12,194 nucleotides of DNA, taken from the NCBI GenBank assembly GCA_900545135.1, contig UQXL01000041.1, positions 1 through 12,194 on the forward strand, written 5' to 3'. The translations under genes and the position numbers were made by a program. Each line of letters starts with the position of its first letter. Position 1 is the stretch's first letter. This document shows positions 5,808 through 12,194 of the stretch, piece by piece. This DNA is from an uncultured Eubacteriales bacterium. GTDB taxonomy: Bacteria; Bacillota; Clostridia; Peptostreptococcales; Anaerovoracaceae. A model generated the notes under the pieces. The model had not been told where the DNA came from, made no database searches, and saw only the letters and a list, made by a program, of their open reading frames with translations.

Positions 5808-6899
5808 TCAAACTGAGCCTTCATAACTTATTTTCAGCGTCATCTTCCCCGGCAGAGCGCTGCCTTGGCTCCGCGTTATCGAATGTTTGTCTTCTGCGGA
5901 AAAGCCCACCGTTTCTCCGTCCAGGAACTCAGCGTCATACTCAAGGACATAAGAAGCAATGCCGGCGAGGAAGTCGCGCACCTCAGACGGCTCATCATCA
6001 GCGTCAAGCACTTCCATCTCATCTTTGCCGAACGCTTCCATTCCGTAGGTGTATCCGCATACGCCCTTTTCGCTTCTGTAAAGACCGAACCATATCCAGT
6101 TAAAGACCGGCAGACGTCCGTCTTTCATCATGTCGGCAAACGCCTCGTAGAAACGAGGTTCAAATACCACTCCGCTCGAATAGATGCCGGATACGTTTTT
6201 CTGACTGCAGCACGCGGCCAGCAGCTTGACATAAAGCTTGCCCTTTTCTATCAGACTTTGTTCATTGCCCATCACAGACACCATTATATGCGCTTTATGC
6301 TCTCTCGCCGCCTTTACCGCCTCAGGCCACATGTAATTGTTTTCGGCGTTGGTTTCCGCTTCTCCGTCAGGTATGGGAGCAGGCATCAGGCTCAGCGCGG
6401 CCAGCATGTCTCCACAGGAAAATATCAGAGAATCCTCTCTTTTGTCCTCGTCCTCTTCAGCTATGATATCCCACTTTTCTTTCAAATCTGACATCAATTG
6501 CTCTTTATCCCAGCTGTCATCAGACAGCAAGGCAAATCCGAGAAAGACTCCCGCGGACTTTTTTCGTTCTTCAGCTTCTTCAGCCTGCTGCATCCAGTAT
6601 GAACGGATCATCTCCACCATATTTTTCGCACTTTCAACTGCCGTTGACTCGTCGTATTCTTCCATCTCGCTGAAAACATGTCCGCAGTGTTCAAGTTCAT
6701 CTCCCTCGTATCCGCCGCATACGCCCAGAAGCCACTTGCCCAGCATGCTCTTTTTATAGCGGAAAATATAGTAGCGCATGTCATGCAGTTCAAAGGTCTC
6801 TGTGTATTCTATCTTCGCCGGCGCTTTCCCCAGCTCCTGAGGATGAGCGAGCCACTCTGTCATGGCCTGTCTCGCCGCATCTATCTGTTTCTGATTCAT
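5808..6899 (-). CDS. DUF4261-like domain protein
   Basis: A 363-residue, apparently soluble acidic protein with no signal peptide or membrane segment. Residues about 117-355 resemble the DUF4261 family: a start FLGFALLSDDSW, a central MPAPIPDGEAE (172-182), WPEAVKAAREHKAHIMVSV (191-209), then LLAACCSQKNVSGIYSSG and LPVFNWIWFGLY (263-274). The N-terminal 110 residues form a separate small domain (MRYYIFRYKKSMLGKWLLGV, a CGGY turn) followed by a charged helix rich in Glu. No catalytic motif is evident. GGAGG lies 8 nt before the ATG at 6899. It follows the TPR/SUFU-like gene by 95 bp with no terminator between them, so the two are probably cotranscribed and may act together. The biochemical role is unknown; the family call is from remembered motifs. 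Confidence 0.85.
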   Translation of the reverse strand: MNQKQIDAARQAMTEWLAHPQELGKAPAKIEYTETFELHDMRYYIFRYKKSMLGKWLLGVCGGYEGDELEHCGHVFSEMEEYDESTAVESAKNMVEMIRSYWMQQAEEAEERKKSAGVFLGFALLSDDSWDKEQLMSDLKEKWDIIAEEDEDKREDSLIFSCGDMLAALSLMPAPIPDGEAETNAENNYMWPEAVKAAREHKAHIMVSVMGNEQSLIEKGKLYVKLLAACCSQKNVSGIYSSGVVFEPRFYEAFADMMKDGRLPVFNWIWFGLYRSEKGVCGYTYGMEAFGKDEMEVLDADDEPSEVRDFLAGIASYVLEYDAEFLDGETVGFSAEDKHSITRSQGSALPGKMTLKISYEGSV

Positions 6900-6923
6900 C
6901 TTTATTTCCTCCTGATATAATTT

Positions 6924-6983
6924 GTCAGCCGGTTATTTGTCTTTCGGTTATCGGTCTTTCGCTTATTGGTCTTTCGCTTATCG
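6924..6983. repeat. four tandem 15-bp repeats before the DUF4261-like gene
   Basis: Units start at 6924, 6939, 6954 and 6969, each beginning with GTC and resembling GTCTTTCGCTTATCG. The last three differ at only a few positions; the first is more diverged. The array occupies most of the 95-bp gap after the TPR/SUFU-like gene and ends about 10 bp from the ribosome binding site of the next gene. No hairpin terminator is present. Confidence 0.85.
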
Positions 6984-6994
6984 GCCGCCCGATT

Positions 6995-9900
6995 CTAATT
7001 GAGAACCGGCTGTCCGATGATATAATTCTTTCTGTCAACGCGGACCACGAAGCTCAGCTCCGACATCTTATCCAGCAGTACGTCGGCGCCGTGCTTCAGC
7101 TTGTACTGTATCTCCTCACGGTAAAGCGGTATGAGCTGATAAAAATTGACGTTTTCTCCGTTAGGCAGAACGCATACTTCTGCTTCCTCTTCCACATTCT
7201 GCACTCCTATGAGCAGGGCTCCGCAGAAATCGGTGTTTTCAGCAAACGATCCCTGACGGTCTATGGTGTGTCCCCAGCCAAGCCACGTATCGCAGTTTAT
7301 CGGCAGTCTTGCTGCAACTTTGAGCAGACGTATAGGCCAGTACCATTTCTCATCCTCGAGAGATTTTTCGTCCAGCTTCCAGTCTGCAGGCAGCGAGATT
7401 GCCAATTCGGCCCTTTTCAGCTTATACTCTTTAAGTTCTTCCGGCAAGTCCATCTCGTGCGCTCCCATGCCCATTGTCACCAAAGTATAATAGTCCCTGC
7501 CTTTAGCCGGAGGTATTACGCAGATATCCACATGTATATCCTCGGAAACCAGTTCGTGGAAAACATTACCGAATTCTCCGAAGTATTTCTGGATATGATT
7601 TTCCACCGCTTCCATCTCTTTTTCATCATACAATTCCAGGGCGCCCTGGCCGTCATGTCCGCTCTGGCTTTCTCCGCCGGCCGCATGGACAGAAAAGCTT
7701 CCAAAAGACGTGTCGTCGGAGTTTTCTGCCTCTGTTCCGTCGTCGTCCAGCCAAATTTGGAAAAACATCTCTCTCTCGCCTTTGACTCTGTAGATGAGAC
7801 TTATTCTATAGTCCTGCCTGAACAATACTGTTTCCAGCACTCCAGCCTTGTCTTCCTGATTGATCCTTATCAGCCACAGTCCCTCGTCCAATGCTTCTTT
7901 CTGCGCTTTTAGCCATGAAGCATCCATTTTGGAAAGTCCTGCCTCGTTCATGCAGAATATCAGGTCCACTGTGTCTTCGCCTACCATATAAGGGAACATG
8001 CAGTATGGGGAGTCTTTTATGTAAGAATCCTCTTCCGGGGCGAAAATACGCTTAAAGTTTTCCAGTCCCTCTTCGTTGACGGTTATACAGGAAACAGCTC
8101 TCTGCTTGTCGTCGGCATCTTTAGCCAATCCTTTCTGCAGCTCCAGGTCGAATGACGGATTTATCCAGTGATATTCCATCTGCTCGAGGGAGGCTCCTTC
8201 TTCTATCTCTTTTCCCAGCGTAGTAAACTCATAATCGCCTGGCTCAAGTTCAAGTCCGCGTTTTACGGCTTCAAGGGCTCCTTCTTTATCTCCCGCATGA
8301 GCCCTCAGCTTTCCTACCTGCAGCCATATCCACGGATAATCAGGTTCCTCTAAAGCTCCTTTTTCTGCATACTTAAGCGCCTCTTCCAGCCTGCCGCAGT
8401 ATGTCAGGGCCACCGAATATCTGTAATACCATGTGCCGCAGCCGGCCGCGCTTTTTTCAGAAAACGGCATCCACTGGCATACCCTGTGATAATATTCATA
8501 TTCATCCATATTATTGCACGCATAAGCATACCACAGGGCCAGCTGAAGATCCTCCTGAGCCTGCACATAACTGAATCTTCCGGCATCTGTCCCTGAGTTG
8601 ATAAAATCATTGATATAACTGAACATCTTGTAAAAATACCCTTGCGACTCTTCAACGAAAGATTCCAGCGTCTCTATATCTTTGAGACTGAGCAGCGAGC
8701 CTGTCTCGGGGTCGATCTGCGCTTCGGTGTTTTCCCAGTCATTTTCCTGCTTCAAAAGCCACACAGCTCCTACGTCCCTGCGGAAAGAATGGAACGATGC
8801 CCATTCAAGCTCAGTCTGACGGAGAAAGTCTGCCGCCGCGTCCAGCACAGCTTTTAAATCCCAGGCTATGAAATCCAGATATCCGCAGTACAGTCCCGTG
8901 GCTCCTCCAATAAAACATACTGCATCTTCTCCTGCCGCCTCTAAGATGGCTTTTTCAAGATCATCACGGAAATCCAATATTTTTGCCGCTGAATCCTCAC
9001 CGCCGAAGGCTTCTATCGGAAAAGCTATAAATCCGGCGGCTATACCGTCTGCATGATATGAATCGACTGCCGTGTTTTCATTGCTGAGATATTCGTTTAT
9101 CAGCGCAGGAATGCGGGCAGACCCTATGTATACATCCAGCCTGTAATCGGCGTCTTTATCGCTTACAGGCTCCATCTCATAAGCAGTATAACTGTTCTCC
9201 AGATATTCTTCAGCGTCGTTGCAAATGTCGATTCCCATTTCCTGCAGAACGTCAGGCAGTTTATCTATAGTTACAGGCTGCTCTTCCACCGGCATATCGA
9301 CTATGTTGAAATCTCCGATAAGAGCTATGGACGCTACTTCTCCCAATATCTGATCGGTAAAAACAGAAAGCATCCACCAAACTTTATCTTCATTTTCTTT
9401 CATAAGCGGCAGCAGTTTTTCGCAGTAAAGTGTCAGAGAAACTTGATTTTTCCCTTGTTTTTCTGCCCAAACCAGCACATCTTCCCCTGAAAGCTCGATT
9501 TCGTCTGCACGCATATTGAATTCCGCAGAAGGCTGTCTGCCGATTATGATATCCCAATTTTCCAAAATGGAAGACGGTGCGTGACGTTTAAAATAGACCA
9601 GCGGAAACAGACTGTGTTTAATTCCCTCCGCGCTCAGTATCAGTTCATATTTATCATCGCCGTTTTTCTTCATACACAGCTCAAAAGCAGGATCTTCCAA
9701 AGCGATCTCAATGGCGGTCTGGCATATCGAAATTAATTCTTCGCCGTTCTTCTCTTCCTTTTCTTCATCTATTAGGCGCCTCAGTTCCCCCTCTATATTC
9801 TCAAAAGCTTCCCAGGCTTCTTCAACACGCTGACGGAAATTCTTTTCAAACTCAGGCAGCACAAGTCTCCGGTGGCAGGTGTCGATAAACTCTTCCGTAT

Positions 9901-10222
9901 CTTCATCTCCCGGCCGTGCTTCCAAAGCTCTTTCAAAATACTCGAGCGCCCTGCCTTCCTGCTCTAAGAAAAAATAGGCGTAAGCTACGCGAAAATTCCA
10001 GCAATGGTCGCCTTGAAAATATTCTCTGTGAGGCAATAAAAGACCGAGAGCCTTTCTGAAAAGCTCTTTGTCTTCCACGGAAGCCGCATTGTTATATGCC
10101 CTCGCCAATTCGCTGTCCATTTCCGGGCTACGTTCCTCCGCCGGCACCGCCTCCAATGCGTCGATAATCTTCTGATACTCGCCTCTTTCATTCCACTTCT
10201 GACATTGTTCCAGTATAGCCAT
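6995..10222 (-). CDS. large multidomain TPR protein with C-terminal SUFU-like domain
   Basis: A 1,075-residue acidic, soluble protein. Residues about 1-130 form TPR-like helical repeats (YAYFFLEQEGRALEYFERAL). About 135-310 is an unrecognised domain (VYFKRHAPSSILENWDIIIG near 209). About 330-490 is another alpha/beta domain with IGGATGLYCGYLDFIAWDLK near 438 and FHSFRRDVGAVWLL near 477. A second TPR block lies at about 555-670. A further unrecognised domain lies at 680-828, then a Gly/Ser/Asp-rich linker (828-865). Residues about 870-1055 resemble bacterial SUFU domains (YYTLVTMGMGAHEMDLPEEL, AELAISLPADW, LLKVAARLPI, WLGWGHTI). SUFU modules occur as immunity proteins in polymorphic toxin systems and as general protein-binding domains. 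AGGAGG lies 8 nt before the ATG at 10222, behind a sigma-70-like promoter. It leads a probable two-gene unit with the DUF4261-like gene. Function unknown. Confidence 0.85.
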   Translation of the reverse strand: MAILEQCQKWNERGEYQKIIDALEAVPAEERSPEMDSELARAYNNAASVEDKELFRKALGLLLPHREYFQGDHCWNFRVAYAYFFLEQEGRALEYFERALEARPGDEDTEEFIDTCHRRLVLPEFEKNFRQRVEEAWEAFENIEGELRRLIDEEKEEKNGEELISICQTAIEIALEDPAFELCMKKNGDDKYELILSAEGIKHSLFPLVYFKRHAPSSILENWDIIIGRQPSAEFNMRADEIELSGEDVLVWAEKQGKNQVSLTLYCEKLLPLMKENEDKVWWMLSVFTDQILGEVASIALIGDFNIVDMPVEEQPVTIDKLPDVLQEMGIDICNDAEEYLENSYTAYEMEPVSDKDADYRLDVYIGSARIPALINEYLSNENTAVDSYHADGIAAGFIAFPIEAFGGEDSAAKILDFRDDLEKAILEAAGEDAVCFIGGATGLYCGYLDFIAWDLKAVLDAAADFLRQTELEWASFHSFRRDVGAVWLLKQENDWENTEAQIDPETGSLLSLKDIETLESFVEESQGYFYKMFSYINDFINSGTDAGRFSYVQAQEDLQLALWYAYACNNMDEYEYYHRVCQWMPFSEKSAAGCGTWYYRYSVALTYCGRLEEALKYAEKGALEEPDYPWIWLQVGKLRAHAGDKEGALEAVKRGLELEPGDYEFTTLGKEIEEGASLEQMEYHWINPSFDLELQKGLAKDADDKQRAVSCITVNEEGLENFKRIFAPEEDSYIKDSPYCMFPYMVGEDTVDLIFCMNEAGLSKMDASWLKAQKEALDEGLWLIRINQEDKAGVLETVLFRQDYRISLIYRVKGEREMFFQIWLDDDGTEAENSDDTSFGSFSVHAAGGESQSGHDGQGALELYDEKEMEAVENHIQKYFGEFGNVFHELVSEDIHVDICVIPPAKGRDYYTLVTMGMGAHEMDLPEELKEYKLKRAELAISLPADWKLDEKSLEDEKWYWPIRLLKVAARLPINCDTWLGWGHTIDRQGSFAENTDFCGALLIGVQNVEEEAEVCVLPNGENVNFYQLIPLYREEIQYKLKHGADVLLDKMSELSFVVRVDRKNYIIGQPVLN

Positions 10223-10258
10223 TTGCCTGTCCTCCTTTTAAAGCGTCTCCGCCGTGTA

Positions 10259-10284
10259 TATCTTAAATAAAACTATCTTAAATA
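10259..10284. repeat. two 11-bp direct repeats, 15-bp period
   Basis: TATCTTAAATA occurs at 10259-10269 and again at 10274-10284. The second copy overlaps the -10 box of the promoter for the large TPR gene. The 15-bp period is the same as in the array before the DUF4261-like gene. Confidence 0.6.
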
Positions 10285-10309
10285 TACATTCTGCCGAGCA
10301 AAAAATCAA
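10281..10309 (-). promoter_or_regulatory. sigma-70-like promoter of the TPR/SUFU-like gene
   Basis: The minus strand has TTGATT (10304-10309), a 17-bp spacer and TATATT (10281-10286). This places the start near 10274 and leaves a leader of about 50 nt before the strong AGGAGG. The promoter is downstream of the transporter terminator, so the TPR/SUFU-like and DUF4261-like genes can be expressed independently of the transporter. Confidence 0.6.
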
Positions 10310-10336
10310 TATGAAATGAGAGGCACTACCAGCGGC

Positions 10337-10405
10337 GTCGTTTCTGCGCAGTTTCTGCTCTGCCGGCAGTGTCGTTCTGTATGCAGTTTCCGCTCTGTCG
10401 GCAGC
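10337..10405. repeat. two degenerate 34-35 bp tandem repeats
   Basis: A unit of the form GTCGTTTCTG...CAGTTTCTGCTCTG, ending in CGGCAG, spans 10337-10370 and recurs at 10371-10405. A partial third unit (TTCTTTCTGTACGGCA) follows. The array lies upstream of the TPR gene promoter and past the transporter terminator. Confidence 0.6.
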
Positions 10406-10422
10406 TTCTTTCTGTACGGCAT

Positions 10423-10445
10423 AAAAAATCCCGCTTACGTGGGAT
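10423..10445 (-). terminator. rho-independent terminator of the EamA transporter gene
   Basis: ATCCC (10428-10432) and GGGAT (10441-10445) form a short stem that, on the minus strand, is followed by six T residues (10423-10428). It lies about 155 nt past the transporter stop. The stem is short, so efficiency may be modest. Confidence 0.65.
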
Positions 10446-10508
10446 CATTTATTATCGATTTCATATATTATTCGTTTCATGTTTCATCGAGGCGCTCAAT
10501 TCTCATCT

Positions 10509-10538
10509 GCGCAGGAAATTCCTGTTTCCCGCCTGCGC
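10509..10538. repeat. GC-rich hairpin in the transporter 3' region
   Basis: GCGCAGG (10509-10515) and CCTGCGC (10532-10538) are perfect inverted copies. The loop contains the small palindrome AGGAAATTCCT overlapping the left arm. No T-tract follows, so it is probably a transcript-stabilising hairpin rather than a terminator. Confidence 0.45.
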
Positions 10539-10554
10539 TCATGATTTCCAGAGT

Positions 10555-10602
10555 GCAGAACGTAATCTTTTTTTTGAGTTCCCACAGCGCAGAACGTAAT
10601 CT
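10555..10602. repeat. 14-bp direct repeat spanning the transporter stop
   Basis: GCAGAACGTAATCT occurs at 10555-10568 and again at 10589-10602, 34 bp apart. The second copy includes the first bases of the transporter stop codon. The first is followed by a run of T residues on the plus strand. It looks like a local tandem duplication of the gene's 3' end that has since diverged. Confidence 0.7.
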
Positions 10603-11479
10603 ATCGCCCGGTCAAAGTCGGTATCATCATTGCAAAGGTTCCCAATACTATGGCTCCAAGGCCCACGGCAGACTTCTTGGACAGCCGTTCGCCAAATACG
10701 AAATAAGAAAACGCAATTGTCACCAATATGCTCAGTTTGTCGATGGGAACTACGATGCTGGCTAAACCGTCATGCAGAGCCTTATAATAACAAAGCCACG
10801 ACGCTCCCGTAGCCAGTCCGGAAAGACATATAAAGATCAAATCTTTTTTCTCTATCTGTTTCATCTCACCTTGTTTTCCTGTTACGAAAACCATTATCCA
10901 CGACATCACCAGCACAACACCGGTGCGGATAGCTGTCCCTAAGTTGGATTCTACTCCTGATATTCCTACTTTTCCCAAAATGGCAGTCATGCTGGCAAAT
11001 ACAGCCGAGCCGACAGCGTAAAGCAGCCAGCCTCTGCCTTCTCTTCCGCTGCTCTTTACGTCTTTTTTCTCGATCATCATAAAGGTTCCCAAGCCTATGA
11101 GAACTACGCCGGCAGCACTGTAAACGCTTATGCTTTCCTGAAGAAGTATGAATGCCAGCAGCACGGTAAGAATCGTGCTCGATTTGTCAATGGGCACGAC
11201 TTTATTGATGTCTCCAATCTGCAGAGCTTTGAAATAGCAGAGCCACGACGCTCCCGTAGCCAGCCCGGAAAGTATGAGAAACGTCAGTGTCTTGGCGTTT
11301 ATGTCTACAATTTGAGACTGAGATCCCACGACAAACACCATCAGCCATGAAAACAGCAGTACTATGATAGTGCGAACCGCTGTAGCCAACGTAGAATCGG
11401 TTGCGCGAATGCCGCATTTTGCAAGAATTGAAGTAAGCCCGGCAAACAAGGCCGAGGCGAACGCAAATATAATCCACAT
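10601..11479 (-). CDS. EamA-type (DMT superfamily) transporter, tandem duplicate of a half-size unit
   Basis: A 292-residue inner membrane protein with about ten transmembrane helices, expected to export or import a small metabolite; the substrate is unknown. It consists of two copies of an EamA unit of about 140 residues, five helices each, offset by 149 residues. The motif SGLATGASWLCY occurs at 71-82 and 220-231, and VVPIDK at 94-99 and 243-248. The units are joined by a short charged loop (KKDVKSSGREGRG, about 138-150). Each half resembles the single-domain half-size EamA proteins, so this is a fused pair. AGAGG lies 8 nt before the ATG at 11479. The gene is followed by its own terminator and is probably not cotranscribed with the TPR gene. 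A start-less open frame ends 11 nt upstream. Confidence 0.95.
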   Translation of the reverse strand: MWIIFAFASALFAGLTSILAKCGIRATDSTLATAVRTIIVLLFSWLMVFVVGSQSQIVDINAKTLTFLILSGLATGASWLCYFKALQIGDINKVVPIDKSSTILTVLLAFILLQESISVYSAAGVVLIGLGTFMMIEKKDVKSSGREGRGWLLYAVGSAVFASMTAILGKVGISGVESNLGTAIRTGVVLVMSWIMVFVTGKQGEMKQIEKKDLIFICLSGLATGASWLCYYKALHDGLASIVVPIDKLSILVTIAFSYFVFGERLSKKSAVGLGAIVLGTFAMMIPTLTGR

Positions 11480-11490
11480 AAATCTGTCCT

Positions 11491-11646
11491 CTAAATTCCT
11501 CTAAAGCTGTATCTATCTTCCTCAAGCCGTCCCAGAGTGGCTTCGGGATACACGTATCCTTTTTGGTGTGGGAAATAGGTCCTGACAGCAAAGGTAATTA
11601 TAAATCCCGGATAAACTCCTTTTGATTTAATATTTACTCCGCCAGG
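11491..11646 (-). pseudogene. 51-codon protein-like frame without a start, upstream of the transporter
   Basis: The minus strand is open from just after an in-frame TAG (11647-11649) to a TAG at 11491-11493, 11 nt before the transporter start. The end of the peptide (GYVYPEATLGRLEEDRYSFR) reads like genuine protein, and the spacing to the next gene's ribosome binding site is operon-like. There is no ATG, GTG or TTG at a sensible place, although AAAAGGAG occurs near 11616-11623. It may be the 3' remnant of a decayed gene cotranscribed with the transporter, or a chance open frame. The family was not recognised. Confidence 0.3.
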
Positions 11647-11649
11647 CTA

Positions 11650-11810
11650 GCTTCACTGTCTGCAGAAAGCTAAATACTAATAAAATAAAACAGTTCACCT
11701 ACATTCTACACCTTTATATACTTTTTCTCACCTATTTATTCTGTCTTAACTCTATCAACTATATCACATATTTTTTCTTTATCCATTAAAAAAATTATTA
11801 AAAAACGCTT
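11650..11810. other. AT-rich intergenic stretch, possible decayed coding remnants
   Basis: Strongly AT-rich DNA. On the minus strand a 16-codon peptide (MDKEKICDIVDRVKTE, 11736-11786) has protein-like composition but no ribosome binding site and stops early. No convincing promoter for the transporter was found. Confidence 0.3.
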
Positions 11811-11822
11811 AAGCGCGTTGCG

Positions 11823-11907
11823 TTCCACGACCCGGGTTAAAGCTCTGTCCCGATTTGCTCTGCAAATCGTGGAATGTCTTATGTCAGCGCATTCCGGCTT
11901 TAGCCGG
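11823..11907. repeat. cluster of overlapping hairpins
   Basis: Four inverted repeats overlap in 85 bp: TTCCACGA/TCGTGGAA (11823-11830, 11867-11874), CGATTTGC/GCAAATCG (11851-11858, 11862-11869; 3-nt loop), GGAATG/CATTCC (11871-11876, 11890-11895) and CCGGCT/AGCCGG (11894-11899, 11902-11907). The arms are shared, so some pairings are mutually exclusive. They are the first part of the hairpin-rich region that runs to the window end. Confidence 0.7.
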
Positions 11908-11921
11908 TTAATGCTTACGAC

Positions 11922-11998
11922 TCAAGTCCCTCTCGTTCTTATGCACACCAATCGAAAAAGAGATGTCATCTGACATCTCTTTCTCGATGGTGCGCGAT
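11922..11998. repeat. 77-bp palindromic repeat, copy A
   Basis: Identical over 77 bp to 12118-12194 (period 196 bp). Its centre is a 12-bp perfect inverted repeat, AAAGAGATGTCA/TGACATCTCTTT (11957-11968, 11971-11982), flanked by CACC(A)ATCGA/TCGATGGTG. Outside these, AGTCCCTC (11925-11932) is mirrored by GAGGGACT (11999-12006). The left end contains TCAAGTCCC, which resembles a tRNA T-arm. Confidence 0.9.
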
Positions 11999-12010
11999 GA
12001 GGGACTGACC

Positions 12011-12025
12011 GCCTGCTTCGCAGGC
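12011..12025. repeat. short hairpin between the two repeat copies
   Basis: GCCTGC-TTC-GCAGGC is a perfect 6-bp stem with a 3-nt loop. No T-tract follows. Confidence 0.6.
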
Positions 12026-12071
12026 TTCTTCCTCGCCTTGCTGCTGCGCGGCTTCGGACCACTCGCTATTC

Positions 12072-12090
12072 GAGAGTTCACCGAACTCTC
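12072..12090. repeat. short hairpin before the second repeat copy
   Basis: GAGAGTTC-ACC-GAACTCTC is a perfect 8-bp stem with a 3-nt loop, the same small-loop design as the other hairpins in this region. Confidence 0.65.
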
Positions 12091-12117
12091 TCATTTTACG
12101 CTCGTGCCCTCTCGGGT

Positions 12118-12194
12118 TCAAGTCCCTCTCGTTCTTATGCACACCAATCGAAAAAGAGATGTCATCTGACATCTCTTTCTCGATGGTGCGCGAT
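12118..12194. repeat. 77-bp palindromic repeat, copy B, cut by the window end
   Basis: Exact copy of 11922-11998, reaching the last base of the window, so the repeat and perhaps the 196-bp unit continue outside. Its upstream flank, CTCTCGGGTTCAAGTCCC, gives a better T-arm-like match (GGTTCAAGTCCC) than copy A, but only three stem pairs form, so no functional tRNA is proposed. Confidence 0.9.

Noticed and set aside
12100..12145. tRNA 3' half on the plus strand
   Set aside because: GGTTCAAGTCCC matches a T-loop, but only three T-stem pairs form, and no D-arm, anticodon arm or acceptor partner could be found.
11966..12172. 68-residue minus-strand open frame (contains NERDLNPRG)
   Set aside because: It lies wholly in the hairpin/repeat mosaic, its start and end fall in the two repeat copies, it lacks a ribosome binding site, and the NERDLNPR stretch is what the reverse complement of a tRNA T-arm-like sequence encodes.

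Overview
The window looks like a low- to mid-GC Firmicutes (Clostridia-type) chromosome segment. The reasons are AGGAGG-like ribosome binding sites 5-8 bases before most starts, AT-rich intergenic DNA, T-tract hairpin terminators, and a PAS/AAA+/Fis-type sigma-54 activator of the kind common in amino-acid-fermenting clostridia. No taxonomic marker gene is present, so this is inference. Every well-supported protein gene lies on the minus strand; read in transcription order they run from high to low coordinates.

Right end (about 11,490-12,194): no intact gene. It holds a hairpin-rich mosaic with a 77-bp direct repeat, identical in both copies, the second cut by the window end, and a 51-codon open frame without a usable start just ahead of the transporter gene. 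Next (10,601-11,479) is an EamA-type membrane transporter made of two tandem copies of a half-size unit. A 378-bp spacer carries its terminator, two pairs of direct repeats and a sigma-70-like promoter for the next gene.

Middle (5,808-10,222): a two-gene accessory module. The first gene encodes a 1,075-residue multidomain protein with two TPR regions, unrecognised middle domains and a C-terminal SUFU-like domain. The second encodes a 363-residue DUF4261-like protein. SUFU-type domains occur as immunity modules in polymorphic toxin systems, so a polyimmunity or protein-scaffold role is possible but unproven. Short tandem repeats of 12-15 bp sit in the gap before each of three successive genes.

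Left-centre (1,511-5,748): a self-contained catabolic unit. A PAS-sigma54 activator is followed by a hairpin terminator, palindromic candidate activator sites, a well-matched -24/-12 promoter, an M24 (Xaa-Pro/creatinase-like) peptidase with all five metal ligands, and a PutP-like sodium:solute symporter. The simplest reading is sigma-54-controlled uptake and cleavage of a proline-containing or related small substrate.

Left end (1-1,510): almost no coding signal. A possible 3' end of a plus-strand gene lies at the very edge. Next to it is a roughly 200-nt rod-shaped inverted structure with a central 15/15 bubble, resembling 6S RNA on the minus strand. Beyond it come a cluster of AT-rich palindromes sharing a TGTTGTA core, a nested palindrome of about 140 bp, a terminator, and degenerate direct repeats next to the symporter stop.
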